Assembly: GCA_018350325.1 (NCBI GenBank)
Contig: JAEVLN010000018.1
Coordinates: forward strand, 1,368,185-1,432,184
Direction: 5' to 3'
Length of the DNA: 64,000 nt
DNA from: Globodera rostochiensis
Taxonomy: Eukaryota > Nematoda > Chromadorea > Rhabditida > Heteroderidae
Below are positions 54,761 through 64,000 of this stretch, piece after piece. A model generated the notes under the pieces. That model searched no databases and was not told the origin of the DNA. It worked only from the letters and a program-made list of their open reading frames with translations. The number at the start of each line of letters is the position of its first letter. Positions within the stretch are counted from its first letter, which is position 1. Position numbers and translations under genes: made by a program.

Positions 54761-55665
54761 CAGGGCTGTGTCGAAATTTCGATTTTCGATTTTCGAATTT
54801 CGATTTTCGACGTTTTTTTCCTTTCGATTTTCGATTTCGACAAAAATGGGCTGTTTTTCGAAAATAATTTCGAAAGTCGGAGGTCCCGGTTTTTAAATTT
54901 TTGGCAAGGATGGGCAGTGGTCTTGCCAACTTTATGACAAAATTTCAATCTTTTTTACATGCGTCCAAGAGGTAAATTTATAGCTCAGTGGTTTGTCTTT
55001 ACGATTTTGTCTTTTGGGTTCGAACCCGCTACAGTGCGATCGCTTTTTTAACCTTTCTTCGGCCTTCACATTCTATCCCCCATTAACGGAACATTTTTAA
55101 TGATTTTCAATTATTTAAATTAAAATACTTACAAAAAAAGACCGCCGTACATCCTCCACTCTTATGTAAAAATGTTTTCCCCGAAATTACGAAGAAAAAT
55201 ACTCAATTTTGCGAAAATTTTGGTGAAATTGCTTAACAAAACCCCCAAATTTCTCTCAGCGGCGCCTATCGGCACCGACGGGCCGCCACTGAAAGCATAA
55301 AGTCGACCAATTCATTGTGGTTTTTGGATCATTTTTCTTAACAAATTGAGTCAAAAATTCAAAATTTTCTCGGCGGCGCCTATCGGCATCGCCGACACCC
55401 CACCCTCATAAAAGCTTAAAATGGGCATATGAAGGCCTCTGAAACAAAAAATGCATCCTTCAAAATTTTAAAAATGAACAAGTGAATATTTCAAAAAATA
55501 TTTATTAAATAAATTATTTTAAAAAATATTTTTCTAATCACATAAAAAAAAATTTTCGATTTTCGAATTTCGATTTTCGACGTTTTTTTCCTTTCGATTT
55601 CCGATTTCGAACTTTTCAGTTTCGATTTTCGATTTCGACTTTTTTTTACTTTCGACACAGCCCTG
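54761..55665. mobile_element. hAT-like non-autonomous element 3 (905 bp)
   Basis: Inverted tips cagggctgtgtcgaaa and a perfect 8-bp target duplication (gttattaa at 54753-54760 and 55666-55673). Both ends are rich in TTCGATTTTCGA. The interior has a tRNA-like module (A box tagctcagtgg 54981-54991, B box gggttcgaaccc 55016-55027) and two palindrome-family copies (about 55257 and 55372). No transposase. Confidence 0.9.
54975..55040 (+). other. tRNA-like module inside hAT element 3
   Basis: Good A and B boxes about 35 bp apart, but the anticodon and acceptor stems do not pair, so this is a tRNA-derived or pol III promoter-like piece, not a tRNA gene. Confidence 0.5.
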
Positions 55666-55673
55666 GTTATTAA

Positions 55674-56000
55674 GTCAATTGTACTTATTTGATTTTGTAA
55701 TGTTTATCCAAGCAAACGTCAGTTTTATTTGACTTTTTTAAATTTTGTTTCATTATAATTTTTTATAATACAAAATTTTTTATAATTTAATTATTTTTTA
55801 ATGTCTTTGTTTTGCTAAATGCTTTTAGCGTTATTTAGCTTTTTTTACAAAACTCATTTTTGTATATTATAATTTCTTATTTTTTTTTTTACTTGTTAAT
55901 TGTTGAATTCTTAAATTTACTTGTTAATTGTTGAATTCTTAAAATGATCTTATGAATTTTTTTTTTATAATGAGAATTTTTACAAAGTTCTAAAATATGG
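55674..56000. other. AT-rich DNA, no gene
   Basis: Contains a short tandem duplication (ttacttgttaattgttgaat at about 55890 and 55918). Confidence 0.5.
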
Positions 56001-56590
56001 CAAAACTATGGCAAGTGTAAAAATATGGCAAATAATTATGGCATCTGCCATAGGGCAATTTGGTACCCCAGATGAATGGGTGTGGTTGTGCGGAGAAAGG
56101 TCAGTGCCAATCAAAGGATGTGGAAAGTTTTGGTTGCAAATCTCTAACAAATACAATTCAAAATCAAAATTTTTCCGGCGGCGCCTATCAGGCACCGCCG
56201 ACCTCATCCCCTGAAGCAGAATTCTCAAAAAAATTGAGTTTTTTTGAAATATGCGCATATTTGGCCATTTTTGGCGCATATCGGTCCGGGCCGTACTAAT
56301 ATGTTCTGGCGAATAAACCCAAAAATAGCCTTTTCGCGATGGCTGGCTAAAGGTGAGATGGCCAAAATGGAGACAAAATTCGTCACTTTTCACAGTTTTT
56401 CTCTCACATTTGTAAATGAAATATTTTTCACAAGTTTTTAAAAACAAAAATTTTTATGGAAATATTGATTTTTTGGGATGATACTGAAATTTTATAATGC
56501 TAAAGATTTATTATGGAAAAATGCGAAGTAAGGATTTATTCTCAAAATTTCAAAATATGGGTTTATTTGATAAAAAATCGCTCTAATTCA
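56000..56590. repeat. transposon debris with palindrome-family copy
   Basis: tgtgcggagaaaggtcagtg (56085) resembles 51275-51290. 56170-56202 is a palindrome copy (ttccggcggcgcctatcagg). 56500-56580 resembles the ATCCATATTT element at 50 kb. The minus ORF 55980-56447 spans this mixture and is not a gene. Confidence 0.45.
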
Positions 56591-56724
56591 AAATTTCTTC
56601 ACAACAAGGGGTTATTTGAATTTTACTTTATTTGTTTTCTGATGCATTTTAAAAATTTTATTGACACAAAAAAATTTGCATGGGTATGATTATTTTTTAA
56701 AAATTAAAAAACAAAAGTGTCTGA

Positions 56725-56835
56725 CTAAAGCGGCGCTCGGGTGTTCGGACTTTTCGACCGTAGCGGACGGGAGCGGCTCGTTAAAGTCTGGTCGCTTGTC
56801 TGGGCTAGTTGAGTCTGGACGGTTGAGGGATCATA
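56725..56835 (+). other. isolated G+C-rich island, unidentified
   Basis: Reads TKAALGCSDFSTVADGSGSL then KSGRLSGLVESGRLRDHN in an otherwise AT-rich ORF, with gtctggtcgcttgtctgg and related short direct repeats. It may be a transposon tip and not an exon. Confidence 0.3.
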
Positions 56836-57131
56836 ATTTAAACAAAAAAATATTGCTTGAAATAATTACCTAATCCCAACACTAATGTTTAAGCTAATAG
56901 AAATTGGAAGGGTGAAATATTCAAAGCGGGTCAACTGCGTTTCACCCTAAAATTTATTTTCGCTGTATAGAATAGCCTTTAAGCCTAGGCTAACTTAGGT
57001 TTAGGCCTGACTCAATTAAAAAAAATTTCCTTTTGATAATGTAGATTTTTAAAATTTACTTTTATTTTGGCTTAATTTTAATACTAATTTTGTTTTATCT
57101 ATTACAATTAATTTATTTAGATATACATTAA

Positions 57132-57269
57132 AAAGAAAAAAAGGAAATTTTCTTTAAGATCACAAATAATGTGCACTTTATATCGAATGATTTAATTATT
57201 GATATGAAAGAATTCATCCAATGCGAGCTGCGCGACCATTTGCTTCGTGGAATGGGTGTATTTATATGA
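57132..57269 (+). CDS. exon-like frame, start duplicated at 57403
   Basis: KEIFFKITNNVHFISNDLII then DMKEFIQCELRDHLLRGMG; a possible donor (atgg|gtgtat) precedes the stop. The first ~50 bp are repeated at 57403-57453, where the frame continues differently, so an exon-border duplication is likely. Confidence 0.4.
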   Translation, partial: KEKKEIFFKITNNVHFISNDLIIDMKEFIQCELRDHLLRGMGVFI

Positions 57270-57549
57270 ACGGCAATTTTATGCATCATAATTTTTGTGT
57301 TTTAAATGGTTTTGAATATCATTTATTTATTTACTTTAAAGATTTATTTATGCGGCTTTTCCAGAGCTCAAATTTAATAAAGATATTTTAAATACTTTTA
57401 TGTTTAAAAGAAAAAAAAGGAAATTTTCTTTAAGATCACAAATAATGTGCACATTGTAGCATTATTGATGATAGTAATATATTTTTATATTTTTATTTAT
57501 TTAATGTTAGCAGTCTAAATTTTAGATTTCATTTACTTATAAAAGTGAT

Positions 57550-57595
57550 TTCCACACGGTGTCTACGAAATAGCCGAAACACCCGGTTTTTTTAG
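57550..57595 (-). CDS. short exon-like island
   Basis: Minus strand reads TGCFGYFVDTVWKSLL and stops. Only 16 codons and no border is certain. Confidence 0.25.
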
Positions 57596-57609
57596 TAAGT
57601 ATATCACTA

Positions 57610-58140
57610 CGATGCAATTAATGCTCTAATTACACAAGAATATTTTTACATTAGAAAATAAACATTTAAATTTTTTTATTTAGATGTTTAAAATTATAAT
57701 TTTTTTATGGAAAATATCATTTACTTATTATTAATTTTCAAAAACTGACTGACTAATCATTATACAATTAAATATTTAATATTATAACCTTTTTCTTTGT
57801 TGTATTCTTAAAATTTAAATGTTGTTTTTTTAATTTAATAATAATGATAAGCACACATTTCTCCGTTTGGGTGTTTTGAGTTTTAATGTGTTTGTAAACT
57901 TTAATAAAGGTTTGAAATGAACTTTCTTTAATTACTATATTTGTAAAAATTTATGATTGATAATTATATATTTGGCTTTTCTCTGTCTGTTTTCTTGAGT
58001 TTTTAATTGCAATAAAAATGAAATCTATTTTTTGTTTTTACATTATTTTTGACAAATGTTAGCAAAAGAATTAAATTAGAATCAATGATGTTCAATGTTT
58101 GAAAACATTAGTTTTTATGTTAGTTCATATAAAATAATGC
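57610..58140. other. AT-rich DNA, no gene seen
   Basis: No island. A small G+C-richer patch after it (58150-58210) is open on the plus strand (ARSFSLSTTFLCAIVYV) without borders. Confidence 0.4.
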
Positions 58141-58353
58141 TAAATAATTAATGATTCCGCAAGGAGCTTCTCTCTCTCCACAACATTCCTGTGTGCTATC
58201 GTTTATGTATAGGGTTTAAATATTATGAAATGTTTTGCCTATTAAAAATGGCCTAAAATCCCGAATTGAATTTATCTTATTTTTTGTTATATTAAATCTT
58301 TTCGGTCTGTCATTTTGTACTTTCTTTAGGCTTATTAAAATTTGTTATAACTT

Positions 58354-58776
58354 TTAACACGATTCAGCGGAGCACATCCAGTTTATGTAGCACTTCAGCA
58401 TGTAGATCAATATTAACATGATCTTTACGCTGATAGTAAGCTGATAGTTTCGCCAACCTTTTTCACGGACCAGTATAAGTTTACAAAACAGATAATCTTT
58501 AATTTCATTCTTGTTTGAATTTAAAAACTGGTTTGTATTTCTGTATGAATTTTTATTTTTATTAATAGATAGTTTATTGATTTTAGATAGTAGTTTTTTC
58601 GCTAACTTAATGCATTTCGTTAAATAAAATTTCAATATTAAAGTGTCTATTTGCTTTTTAATTTGTGTTGTTGCCGACTTGCTAGTTGTGGGCAAACTCT
58701 GCGCATCGCATTGATGGACGGGGATGAACCTGCTCAACTCTTTGTATGACTCCTTTTTTATTTGGTTAGCTGACGA
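58354..58776 (-). CDS. long terminal exon candidate
   Basis: A clear acceptor (catatttcacatttcag|) is followed by 140 codons: SSANQIKKESYKELSRFIPV, HQCDAQSLPTTSKSATTQIK, a Lys/Asn-rich low-complexity middle, then REKGWRNYQLTISVKIMLIL and a Cys-containing end. The ends are coding-like; the AT-rich middle (58510-58640) may be an unrecognised intron. An overlapping frame near the end (VNIDLHAEVLHKLDVLR) supports that the true last exon may be short and spliced. Unrecognised. Confidence 0.45.
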   Translation of the reverse strand, partial: SSANQIKKESYKELSRFIPVHQCDAQSLPTTSKSATTQIKKQIDTLILKFYLTKCIKLAKKLLSKINKLSINKNKNSYRNTNQFLNSNKNEIKDYLFCKLILVREKGWRNYQLTISVKIMLILIYMLKCYINWMCSAESC

Positions 58777-58789
58777 CTGAAATGTGAAA

Positions 58790-60060
58790 TATGCATAGTT
58801 ATTTGGATTTTTTGTAATTAATAAGTTTAAATCTATATAATATAAAAATTTTTTAAGCGCATTATTAAGTTTTGCAAAAAATAATTATTTATAATTTTCG
58901 TTCTGTAATATTAACGATTGCGAGTTTATTTAAACAATTGAATGTAATTAGGAATAAATAGATTTGGGTTTAAAAAAATGTATAAAAAGTTTTCTAAGCT
59001 TTCTAAATTTTTGGAATTTTAATCTGGCTTCTATGTGTAATTTCGGAATGTTATAATTTCTTGATTATATTTTGTTTTAATTATTAAAAAGCTTGTTAAG
59101 CTTTTTTAATCTCGCGCGTATTTTGTTTTTATTTGGATGATTTTAAACGTTATAAATGTTTTTTAAATTTTGCATAAATATTGTGTCGTTGTAAATTCTG
59201 TTTTTTTTTGCCGAATTTCATTTTATTAGTCTGTTATTGTCCCAGCTTTGTTTTGTTATATCTGAATTGGTTGGTTAATATAAATAACAAAATTTTAAAT
59301 TATTATTTTTGCTTATCACAAATTATAAAACAGATAATAAAAATCATATTCGTGCAAACATGTTTCATTTTCTTATTTTTGGTAGAAAATTCTTTGAATT
59401 TAAGTTCAGAATAGTGAAACAGAATTTTTAAAATAACATATTCTATTTATTTATAATGATATTTTTTCTTTTATTTTAAATTTTATTGAATGACTTTTCT
59501 AGAATAATTAAACTAATAATTTCTTGTTCATAATTCACCAACTAGAAGACTGAACCATTTAAATTGCCCAAAATAAGTTTAACAAATTTTTAACATTGTT
59601 TCCCAATTAATTATCATTCTGGAAATAGTATAAAAGTTTTATTTTATTTTCGGTAATTGTTTGCTTATCAACGATAGTTTGACTTAAAATTTTAGGCATT
59701 AAATATTATATATATAAATAAATATATTTATTATAATTTTAAACATTTTTAAATAGTATTTTTTGTAAGAATTCTAATTATTAACTCAATTTTTAAACTA
59801 AAGAAGTTATAAATGATTGTTTAAAAAAAATTAAATAAAGAATAGTTGAATAATAATTTTAAATGTTCTATTTTGCTTGTATGTGGAGTAATTTGCTTTG
59901 CAGCTAACAAAGTAAGTGAAGTAAATGATCAATAACGTTGCTTTTGACATATGATTTGAATGTTTATTGGTGCTTATTTTTCTTATTATTTTTTATAATT
60001 TATTTTCATTTATTTCATTTATTTTATTAACTTTATTAAATGGATTTAAATGTATTCACA
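58790..60060. other. AT-rich DNA, no supported gene
   Basis: A possible 8-nt microexon sits at 59903-59910 (tttgctttgcag|ctaacaaa|gtaagt). The ORF 59181-59414 has chance composition. 59610-59660 is an inverted match to 5480-5530. Confidence 0.4.
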
Positions 60061-60070
60061 TGTAATTCAA

Positions 60071-60160
60071 TCATGAGCGCCACGATAATGGGCTAATCCA
60101 CCGTTCCGAGTCTTGTAATGACGAGTACGCCCATCACGGACCCAGTCCACACGTATTGAG
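60071..60160 (-). CDS. terminal exon candidate, basic/aromatic
   Basis: Acceptor atttgggttttag| then SIRVDWVRDGRTRHYKTRNG, GLAHYRGAHD and stop, in a sharply bounded G+C-rich island. The pattern looks conserved (DWVRDGRTRHYKTRNGG) but I cannot name it. The plus frame (HERHDNGLIHRSESCNDEYA) is open but has no splice border. Confidence 0.5.
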
Positions 60161-60199
60161 CTAAAACCCAAATAAGGGGATGAACAACGTCTCACTAGT

Positions 60200-61650
60200 A
60201 TTCTATTTATATTTTAAACTTTTTTATTTCCGGTTGCCTGGATAAATCGGAAAAAATTGAGGAAGGCAGAAAAATGGACGATGCAATGCATAAGTAATGT
60301 GTAAACGGGAAAATATTTTGGCTGAATTGAATTTGATGATGTTTAATTATACTTGTGTTAGTCCGTTAATCAATTGATCAAAGATATATAAATATTTTAT
60401 CATAATGAATATTTGCTTTACGAATTTTTGAAATTATTTTGCGTTTGATTTATTTATATGTGCTTATCAACTTTTTTTTTATTAAATGTAATTTTTTTTT
60501 TGTTAATCATAAGTATTTCATTTTTTTCATGTTTTAACATCAAAATTTTTATTGATAATTGTGAGTTTGAATTAACCTTTTAGTTGTTAAATGGTTACGG
60601 GAGACTCCCACATTATTTAACGCATATTTCCTTCGGGTGACTTTTTTCTAGCATATTTTACAATATTAAGAGAATATTATATATTTTGATTTTGTTGAAA
60701 TGCCTCTTTGCTGTGGCACAAATTTTAATATATCAAAATGATAGCGTAATCTTTTTAATTTATAAATAATTGTATTTATTTTGTAGTTATAATAATATTA
60801 TTGAAATTGAATTCGACAATTTGCATTGACCATAACATGTAAACTTTTAATTGCCAATGATCGAATTGTTTTTATGAAAATTAAATTTTCCGGTAGTTGT
60901 CATTTTCTATCTTCATAATTGTTTTACTTTTATAAGTTTTTGTTATTATTTATTTATATCTGATAAAGTATTATATCATATTGTTGGAATAATTTATTCG
61001 TTTTTAATGTTTAATTCGGAAATTCTTACATGGCCAATTTGGGCTTCTCAATTCAATCAGATTTAAAGTTACTTTGTTTTTTCCAACTCTAAAATTCCTT
61101 GGTATTTTTTTATGCAAAATATCTTGTATCTTCTTTCCGACTTTGATTTTCAAAACCGTTCGATCGCCAGCACCTTTTTATGCAACCATCTTTTATAAGC
61201 TTTTTTTGCTGCTTTTTATCATAACTTTCTTGCGTTAATTTAGGATCATAAGTATTTTAATTTCCTATTAACAATTTACATTATTGATCTGTATTTTTTA
61301 TGCTCATAATATTACTTTTTATGATTGATTATTACTATTTTTTCTTAATAAGAAATTTTTAAATAACAAAAATTTTAAACAAAATATTACATATAAAGAT
61401 TGATTATTTATTTATGAATAACTCCTGATTCTCATTGACAAAACAAAAATTTTCAATTCCAATTGTGTTTTTGTCTTGGCTCGCACTTGTAAACTGGTTT
61501 GCACTCATGTCCATATCTCGTTCATTTTTATTTGGTTATCTTATCATTCGATTCTATTTTACCATTTTACCATTTTTTTGTTGTCATTAACAATATATCG
61601 TTGTTTAGATGTATTTTAAATAAAAAATATTTACATTAATTTTGCTTTGC
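60200..61650. other. AT-rich DNA, no supported gene
   Basis: Only a repeat tail (gctttttttgctgctttttatca, 61199) shared with 49140. No exon with borders. Confidence 0.45.
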
Positions 61651-61667
61651 TTGCTTTTTTTTCGTAG

Positions 61668-61792
61668 CATTTGTGCCGAAATGGTTACTTTTTTGTTATA
61701 TGTCGGAGCATCTTGTCGTGAACGGGCAAATTTGTACATGGTTGTGTGGGTCAGTTGATGAGGAAATTATATACAATATAAACTACCATTGA
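61668..61792 (+). CDS. terminal exon candidate
   Basis: Excellent pyrimidine-rich acceptor (gcttttttttcgtag|) then FVPKWLLFCYMSEHLVVNGQ, ICTWLCGSVDEEIIYNINYH and tga. Only this frame is open. Unrecognised. Confidence 0.5.
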
Positions 61793-62339
61793 TTCTCAAA
61801 AAAATTTAACTTTTTATCAATTTTTTCCAAAACGAATAAATTTTCGAAATTTATTTATGTTGTAATTAAATAAAAAGTTGATTTGTTTAATAAATAAATA
61901 TAATGTTGTCAATTTACAACTTAGGTATATCATTGTGTTGTTATTATTTGTTAGAAAATTCAAATAGTTGTTATGACAAGAAACTGAAAATGTGATCCGT
62001 TTGTGTAAGGGGTATTAACTTCATTTATTCTTTTGAACAAATTTTATTTGCCAAACAATAAATATTTTGCGTTTGTAAAGCATTATTTGTATTTTATTTT
62101 ATAGTATTAGTTTGTTTATTTTATCTTTAATTTTATTGAATGACTTTTCTAGAAGAAATGGATTATTCGTGGTTATACATTGCATAAAATCTTTTAAAAT
62201 ATTGTTTTGTTTTATTAGTCCTTAATTTTTGAGTACAAGTTAAATTTGTTGTCCCAAGCGTCTGTTTGGCATTTTATTTGGTAGAAAGTTAAGGCCCCAG
62301 ATGTTTATAAAAGATTTTTAATTTATATTTTTTAAAATA

Positions 62340-62530
62340 TTTAGGCCTTAATAATTTTATTATAAATTAAGTTCCTTGTAAAGTGTCGGATAGTCTAATC
62401 TAGGCGTACGTTAATACTTCCTAAATTCAATCTGTGATTAGTAAAAAAATATTAATGTATCTTTTGTTATACAAAATCAAAAATATTTTATTTGAATTGT
62501 TTTGAAAACATTAATTTTTTATTGTTTATT
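62340..62530. repeat. paralog of 49980-50110
   Basis: See the entry at 49980. It ends just before the G+C-rich island at 62564. Confidence 0.6.
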
Positions 62531-62563
62531 AACGACAACAAAATTAAATTATAATTTTTTACA

Positions 62564-62957
62564 ATGTCTTTGGCATCTGACGCGCTTCTCCGTTCAATAA
62601 TTCAAGTCTGCATTTTTTGTTAAATTTGGTGCCGCATCGGCGGAGTATGGTTGTGCCATTGCGGGGAAAGTGAAAATTGCTATTCTGGGGTGCCGTTGAG
62701 CACTTTGTGCCACGGGCGCATTGGGGGGGAATAGGACAGGACCGGCACCATCATGTTCGACAATCTGCCCTCTACATATACGTATTCTGGTGATGCACAC
62801 AAAAAAATTATGCGTGAACAAAGGCCAACCATTCGGCACCCAAATGCAATGTTGTAAAAAATCTTTGTGGCGATTTAAATCGGTACGGATTAAAAATTTC
62901 TTAATGAGCTCATCTATCCAAGAAACCCAAATTCATGGCTCTAACTATAATATGTAG
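62564..62957 (+). CDS. G+C-rich gene island, frames interleaved
   Basis: Four coding-like plus-strand readings follow each other. MSLASDALLRSIIQVCIFC runs 62564-62623. KFGAASAEYGCAIAGKVKIA runs 62622-62699. MFDNLPSTYTYSGDAHKKIM then REQRPTIRHPNAML and stop runs 62753-62857. SLWRFKSVRIKNFLMSSSIQ (62860-62955) ends at a gtagga donor. The third looks most like a conserved protein. A minus frame (62594-62839) is also open. Splicing must remove short pieces, or a gene copy here has been damaged. I do not recognise the family. Confidence 0.4.
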
Positions 62958-63242
62958 GAAGGATGTTTAGTTTTTTTGTACGTTGCTTATTGAGATCCTT
63001 GGTTTCAACTCTACTTCAAATGTTTTATGAAGAAAGTTGTGAAATCGCATCATTAAGATCGGGTTTGTAAAGAGATTACATGTTTGTGAGCAATAAGCCA
63101 ACAAGTAATTAGTTAACATTGACAAAAGTCGGTTTTACATTTTTATTCAAGCCCTAAGGCTGCCATTCATTCAAACAGGAATTGGTTATCGATATAAACT
63201 TGTTGTGCACTAATTCTTTTATGTAAAATTAAGAAATTGCAG

Positions 63243-63377
63243 GCAATTGTTGTGCGGATCTGCACATTCTGTTATGCAATTGATGGCCAACAGCTCCTCC
63301 AATTGTCAGATGAGTATTGTTTCGGGGCCCCTCCATTGCATCGACACGATTATTTTGAATATTTATTTTGCGAATGA
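63243..63377 (+). CDS. terminal exon candidate
   Basis: Acceptor aagaaattgcag| followed in phase 0 by AIVVRICTFCYAIDGQQLLQ, LSDEYCFGAPPLHRHDYFEY, LFCE and tga. Two other frames across the island are also open (plus QLMANSSSNCQMSIVSGPLH; minus DAMEGPRNNTHLTIGGAVGH), so the choice rests on the acceptor. Confidence 0.4.
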   Translation, partial: AIVVRICTFCYAIDGQQLLQLSDEYCFGAPPLHRHDYFEYLFCE

Positions 63378-63661
63378 TTGTAAAATCCTTGATCAGCTGT
63401 TGGCGGAATGTACCGCTGGCCCACAACAGTAACCAGCTGGAGAGCACTACAGTACCTGTTGGTGATGTGACTGTTTAAATTCAAATTTATGTTCCAAGAA
63501 TTAATATCGGAAAATTTAGATTGCTTCAATTCCTATCACCTGTGTCCATAATGAGTGGATAGTAGATGTATAAAAGGGACTTTGTTTTTGGATCCTCGAT
63601 GTTAGTACTAACGGAAATCTGTGAAGTTTATATGTTTATTCTGTGTTTTAATCGGTTATAT

Positions 63662-63898
63662 TTAATTTATTTTGTTTACCAAATACATGCTTACGACGAG
63701 CGCGTGACCAAAAAAAGTTGCTAATGCATAAAATAACAATTTCTTTTTAATATCGTCCAAATTGTTGCCGGTTATGCTAATTTTTTTCACATGTAATTTG
63801 TAAGCAACGAATGTGTAAATGTTTAATAAAACGCATAAAACTAAAAAAACTATAGAGAAAACGGCAGAAATATAAACCAAATAATTGCCGTACTGATC
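63662..63898 (-). CDS. last exon of a nematode serpentine chemoreceptor (7TM GPCR)
   Basis: After acceptor attttcattttag| the minus strand reads 78 codons to a stop. DQYGNYLVYISAVFSIVFLV begins a transmembrane helix, followed by a loop KLHVKKISITGNNLDDIKKK and a second helix with LLFYALATFFGHALVVSMYL. A hydrophobic helix, a charged loop ending in KKLLFYAL-type sequence and a final helix is the usual TM6-TM7 end of nematode SR-type receptors (srv/srx/srg/srt-like). These sit in sensory cilia membranes and bind odorants. The exact SR family cannot be fixed from this piece. The rest of the gene lies beyond the right edge. Confidence 0.6.
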   Translation of the reverse strand, partial: DQYGNYLVYISAVFSIVFLVLCVLLNIYTFVAYKLHVKKISITGNNLDDIKKKLLFYALATFFGHALVVSMYLVNKIN

Positions 63899-64000
63899 CT
63901 AAAATGAAAATTTTAAGGGAAAACAATCGGTTTCAGCAAAATTTGTCAATTCTAAATATGAATGTTAAAAGCTCAATTAAAATATAGGAAATTGTTAAAC

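Overview
The window looks like nuclear DNA of a very AT-rich nematode. The bulk is visibly about 20-25% G+C. Short G+C-richer islands with splice-like borders sit in long AT-rich stretches. The most taxon-informative piece is the last exon of a nematode-type serpentine chemoreceptor at the right edge (63662-63898, minus). I cannot name the species. Almost no gene is complete here, and most long ORFs are chance or transposon frames.

Layout. 1-115: zinc-finger-like fragment, minus strand. 870-3871: an element with inverted terminal repeats of about 260 bp that carries a RING-finger exon. 6075-7413 plus 13811-15112: a second, nearly identical 2.64-kb copy of its interior, split by a complete LTR retroelement (7414-13810). 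The retroelement is far more G+C-rich than its surroundings. It has apparently identical 460-bp LTRs and a 4-bp target duplication. Its leader holds five stem-loops with a conserved loop, followed by long tandem repeats. Its Gag-like and novel coding region has no recognisable protease, reverse transcriptase, RNase H or integrase, so it is probably non-autonomous.

15-41 kb: AT-rich DNA with small exon-like islands. The best supported is a two-exon gene end at 16157-16214/17120-17152. Others include a HEAGH-bearing exon (25529), a LINE reverse-transcriptase relic (29010-29480), a histone H3-like fragment (22772), a foldback element (23063-23565) and a long-inverted-repeat element with a Cys/His-rich ORF (33240-34277).

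41-57 kb: a transposon-rich stretch. It holds three hAT-like non-autonomous elements with perfect 8-bp target duplications (41773-42933, 44981-45346, 54761-55665), a 104-bp miniature element, purine-rich tandem repeats, and many copies of a G+C-rich palindrome (core ggcgcctatcggcacc) that recurs through the window. Paralogous blocks link 18-19 kb with 47.5-49 kb, 4.1-4.4 kb with 47.2-47.5 kb (inverted), and 50 kb with 62.4 kb.

57-64 kb: AT-rich DNA with several good terminal-exon candidates on both strands, ending in the chemoreceptor exon. Exon calls rest on open frame, composition and splice borders only. Many islands are open in more than one frame, so strand and frame are often uncertain.
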